A stretch of DNA of 5,398 nt, taken from contig JABFRY010000327.1 of the NCBI GenBank assembly GCA_013140955.1, positions 1 through 5,398 of the forward strand, read 5' to 3'. Within the stretch, counting starts at the first letter, position 1, and the number at the start of each line of letters is the position of its first letter. A program made the translations under genes and the position numbers. Below, one piece after another: positions 3,611 through 5,398 of the stretch. This stretch comes from Acidobacteriota bacterium. Lineage in GTDB: Bacteria; Acidobacteriota; Vicinamibacteria; Vicinamibacterales; UBA2999. The notes under the pieces were generated by a model. That model made no database searches. It saw nothing but the letters and a program-made list of their open reading frames with translations, and had not been told where the DNA came from.

Positions 3611-5398
3611 ATGACCGCCATGACGCCCGCCTACGAAGCGCTCGGCCTGTTCTACCTCGGTCGGCAGTACGACCTGTCCACCCGCACCCGTGGCTCCGAG
3701 CCCGTGCTCTACGAGTCGAAGGATCTCGTGACGCACGCGGTCTGCGTCGGCATGACCGGCAGCGGCAAGACGGGACTCGGTATCGGACTCATCGAGGAGG
3801 CCGCCATCGACGGCATCCCCGTCCTGGCCATCGACCCCAAGGGCGACCTCGCGAACCTGGCGCTCACCTTTCCCGGCCTCACCGCCGAGGAATTCGAGCC
3901 ATGGGTGGACCGGTCGATGGCTCCCGACGCCGATGCGCGAAGCCTGGCCGCGACCCAGGCCGACACCTGGCGGCGCGGCCTGGCCGACTGGGATCAGGAC
4001 GGCGCGCGTATCGCCAGGCTCCGCAGCGCCGCGGAGGTTCGGGTCTTCACGCCGGGCAGTCGCAGTGGCCATCCGCTCGCACTCCTCGGCTCCCTGGCGC
4101 CTCCGCCGGGTGGCGACGCCGAGAGCCTTGCCGCCTCCGCCAACGGTACCGCGGCGGCCCTGCTCGCGCTGGCAGGCCTGGGCGACGTGGATCCGCAGAG
4201 CCCCGAGCGGGTGTTGCTGGCCAACCTGCTCAGCCATGCCTGGCGCGCGGGGCACACGATCGACCTGCCCTCCCTCGTACAACAGATCCAGCGCCCGCCG
4301 TTCGACACGCTCGGGGTCCTCGACATCGACACCTTCTATCCGGCACGCGACCGCCAGGCCCTGGCGCTGCGCTTCAACGCGGTGCTCGCGGCGCCCGGCT
4401 TCGACGTGTGGTTGAGCGGCCAGGCCCTGGACATCGGTGCCCTGCTCTACACGCCGGAAGGGCGCCCGCGCATCTCGGTCGTGTCAATCGCGCACCTGCC
4501 GGACGCCGAACGCATGCTCGTCGTCTCCCTGCTGCTGGGCGCGGTGCTGGACTGGACGCGCGCGCAGTCCGGCACGTCGTCGCTGCGGGCCCTGATCTAC
4601 ATGGACGAGATCTTCGGCTACCTGCCGCCTTCGGCGAATCCTCCCTCGAAGCTGCCCCTGCTCACGCTCCTCAAGCAGGCGCGGGCGTTCGGCGTGGGTC
4701 TCGTCCTCGCCACGCAGAACCCGGTGGACCTCGACTACAAGGCGCTCTCGAACACGGGCACGTGGTTCCTCGGCCGCCTGCAGACCGAGCGTGACAAGGC
4801 CCGGGTGCTCGACGGGCTGGAAGGCGCGGCGTCGGCGTTCGATCGCCCGACGCTCGACCGGATGCTGTCCTCGCTGACGAGCCGGGTGTTCCTGCTGCAC
4901 AACGTGCACAAGGCGGAGCCCGTGGTGTTCCAGACGCGGTGGACGTTGTCGTACCTGCGCGGGCCGATGGGTCCCGACGAACTGCGCCGCCTGTCCGCGG
5001 ACCGGGGTGCTGCGGGGGACATCACAGTCCCACCGGCAACGCGCCCTCAGGCCGGCCCACGCCTGGTACCGCCGGCCGTGGCGTCGAGCGCGGGCACGGC
5101 CTCTGCCGTCACGGCACCGGTCGCGCTCCCTCACGGAGGGCCGGCCGCACCCGGCCGGCAAGTGCTCCCGGCCGGGGTGCCCGAGTACTTCGTCCCGGGG
5201 CCTGATGGCCACGCGTTGCGATATGTGCCGGCGCTCTACTGCGCGGCCCGCGTCCACTACACGGACGTTCGTTCCGATCTCGACGTGACCGACGACCTCC
5301 GCCTGCTGGTGCCGATCGCGGATGGGCCGGTAGCCGTGGACTGGGACGGGGCCGAACCCGCGCCGTGCGCGCCCGATGCGCTCGGCAGCCACGCCGAG
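3611..5398 (+). CDS. HerA/DUF87-type P-loop ATPase, N-terminal 596 residues (runs off right edge)
   Basis: Open from ATG 3611 to the last base with no stop. Walker A is GMTGSGKT (47-54) after HAVCV, followed by IPVLAIDPKGDLANLA. Walker B is ALIYMDEIFGYLPP, with M331 D332 E333. ATQNPVDLDYKALSNTGTWF begins at 367 and gives the sensor region, then GRLQTERDKARVLDGL. This is the FtsK/HerA superfamily arrangement used by hexameric DNA- or protein-moving ATPases, in a subfamily I associate with DUF87/DUF853-like proteins of no defined role. An insertion of about 200 residues lies between the DPKGD strand and the Walker B region. A Pro/Ala-rich linker (about 473-521) leads to a second domain starting VPEYFVPG, cut off here. 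There is no signal peptide, so it is expected in the cytoplasm. ATG 3620 is an alternative start. The pairing with a methyltransferase may be operonic, but a shared task is not shown. Confidence 0.9.
   Translation, partial: MTAMTPAYEALGLFYLGRQYDLSTRTRGSEPVLYESKDLVTHAVCVGMTGSGKTGLGIGLIEEAAIDGIPVLAIDPKGDLANLALTFPGLTAEEFEPWVDRSMAPDADARSLAATQADTWRRGLADWDQDGARIARLRSAAEVRVFTPGSRSGHPLALLGSLAPPPGGDAESLAASANGTAAALLALAGLGDVDPQSPERVLLANLLSHAWRAGHTIDLPSLVQQIQRPPFDTLGVLDIDTFYPARDRQALALRFNAVLAAPGFDVWLSGQALDIGALLYTPEGRPRISVVSIAHLPDAERMLVVSLLLGAVLDWTRAQSGTSSLRALIYMDEIFGYLPPSANPPSKLPLLTLLKQARAFGVGLVLATQNPVDLDYKALSNTGTWFLGRLQTERDKARVLDGLEGAASAFDRPTLDRMLSSLTSRVFLLHNVHKAEPVVFQTRWTLSYLRGPMGPDELRRLSADRGAAGDITVPPATRPQAGPRLVPPAVASSAGTASAVTAPVALPHGGPAAPGRQVLPAGVPEYFVPGPDGHALRYVPALYCAARVHYTDVRSDLDVTDDLRLLVPIADGPVAVDWDGAEPAPCAPDALGSHAE

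Noticed and set aside
3515..4282. 255-residue open frame on the minus strand spanning the methyltransferase end and ATPase start
   Set aside because: It is antisense to the methyltransferase end and the Walker A region, and its Gly/Arg-rich composition has no family signature.
4484..5392. 302-residue open frame on the minus strand opposite the ATPase gene
   Set aside because: Composition is Arg/Gly/Pro-rich with no recognisable motif, as expected of a shadow frame in GC-rich DNA; the plus strand has clear Walker A and B motifs.

Overview
This is a strongly GC-rich window from a bacterial chromosome. The gene set is consistent with an acidobacterium, possibly of the Vicinamibacteria. That placement is inference: it rests on a secreted protein resembling the acidobacterial VWFA-related family, a stand-alone CarD with a basic tail, and the base composition. 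There is no rRNA, tRNA, CRISPR array, transposase or phage gene. Six protein genes fill nearly all of the window, and the two outermost run off its ends.

The left half is read on the minus strand. From the centre leftward it holds a CarD-type RNA polymerase-binding regulator (2147-2740), a rho-independent terminator (2086-2117), a lysophospholipid/1-acylglycerol-3-phosphate acyltransferase (1325-2059), a DUF4126 membrane protein (753-1334) that overlaps the acyltransferase by 10 bases, and the N-terminal 225 residues of an exported VWFA-related protein (left edge to 676).

The right half is read on the plus strand. It holds a class I SAM-dependent methyltransferase with an N-terminal export or anchor signal (3016-3576) and, 34 bases later, a HerA/DUF87-type P-loop ATPase (3611 to the right edge, 596 residues visible).

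The two halves diverge from a non-coding region at 2741-3015. It carries a good sigma-70-type promoter for carD (TTGCCT, 17 bases, TATACT), a 19-base inverted repeat over that promoter's -35, a 50-base imperfect hairpin, two CAGAAAA repeats one helical turn apart, and a -10-like TACAAT just before the methyltransferase start. The promoter and the terminator both correct gene starts: a longer carD reading would begin inside its own promoter, and a longer acyltransferase reading would begin inside the carD terminator.

The genes are mostly housekeeping or envelope functions: transcription control, phospholipid synthesis, an uncharacterised membrane protein and an exported protein. The methyltransferase and ATPase are the least understood pair. 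I see no clear evidence of a new defence or mobile system. The best leads are the regulatory architecture of the divergent region, the histone-like tail of CarD, and the methyltransferase-ATPase pairing.
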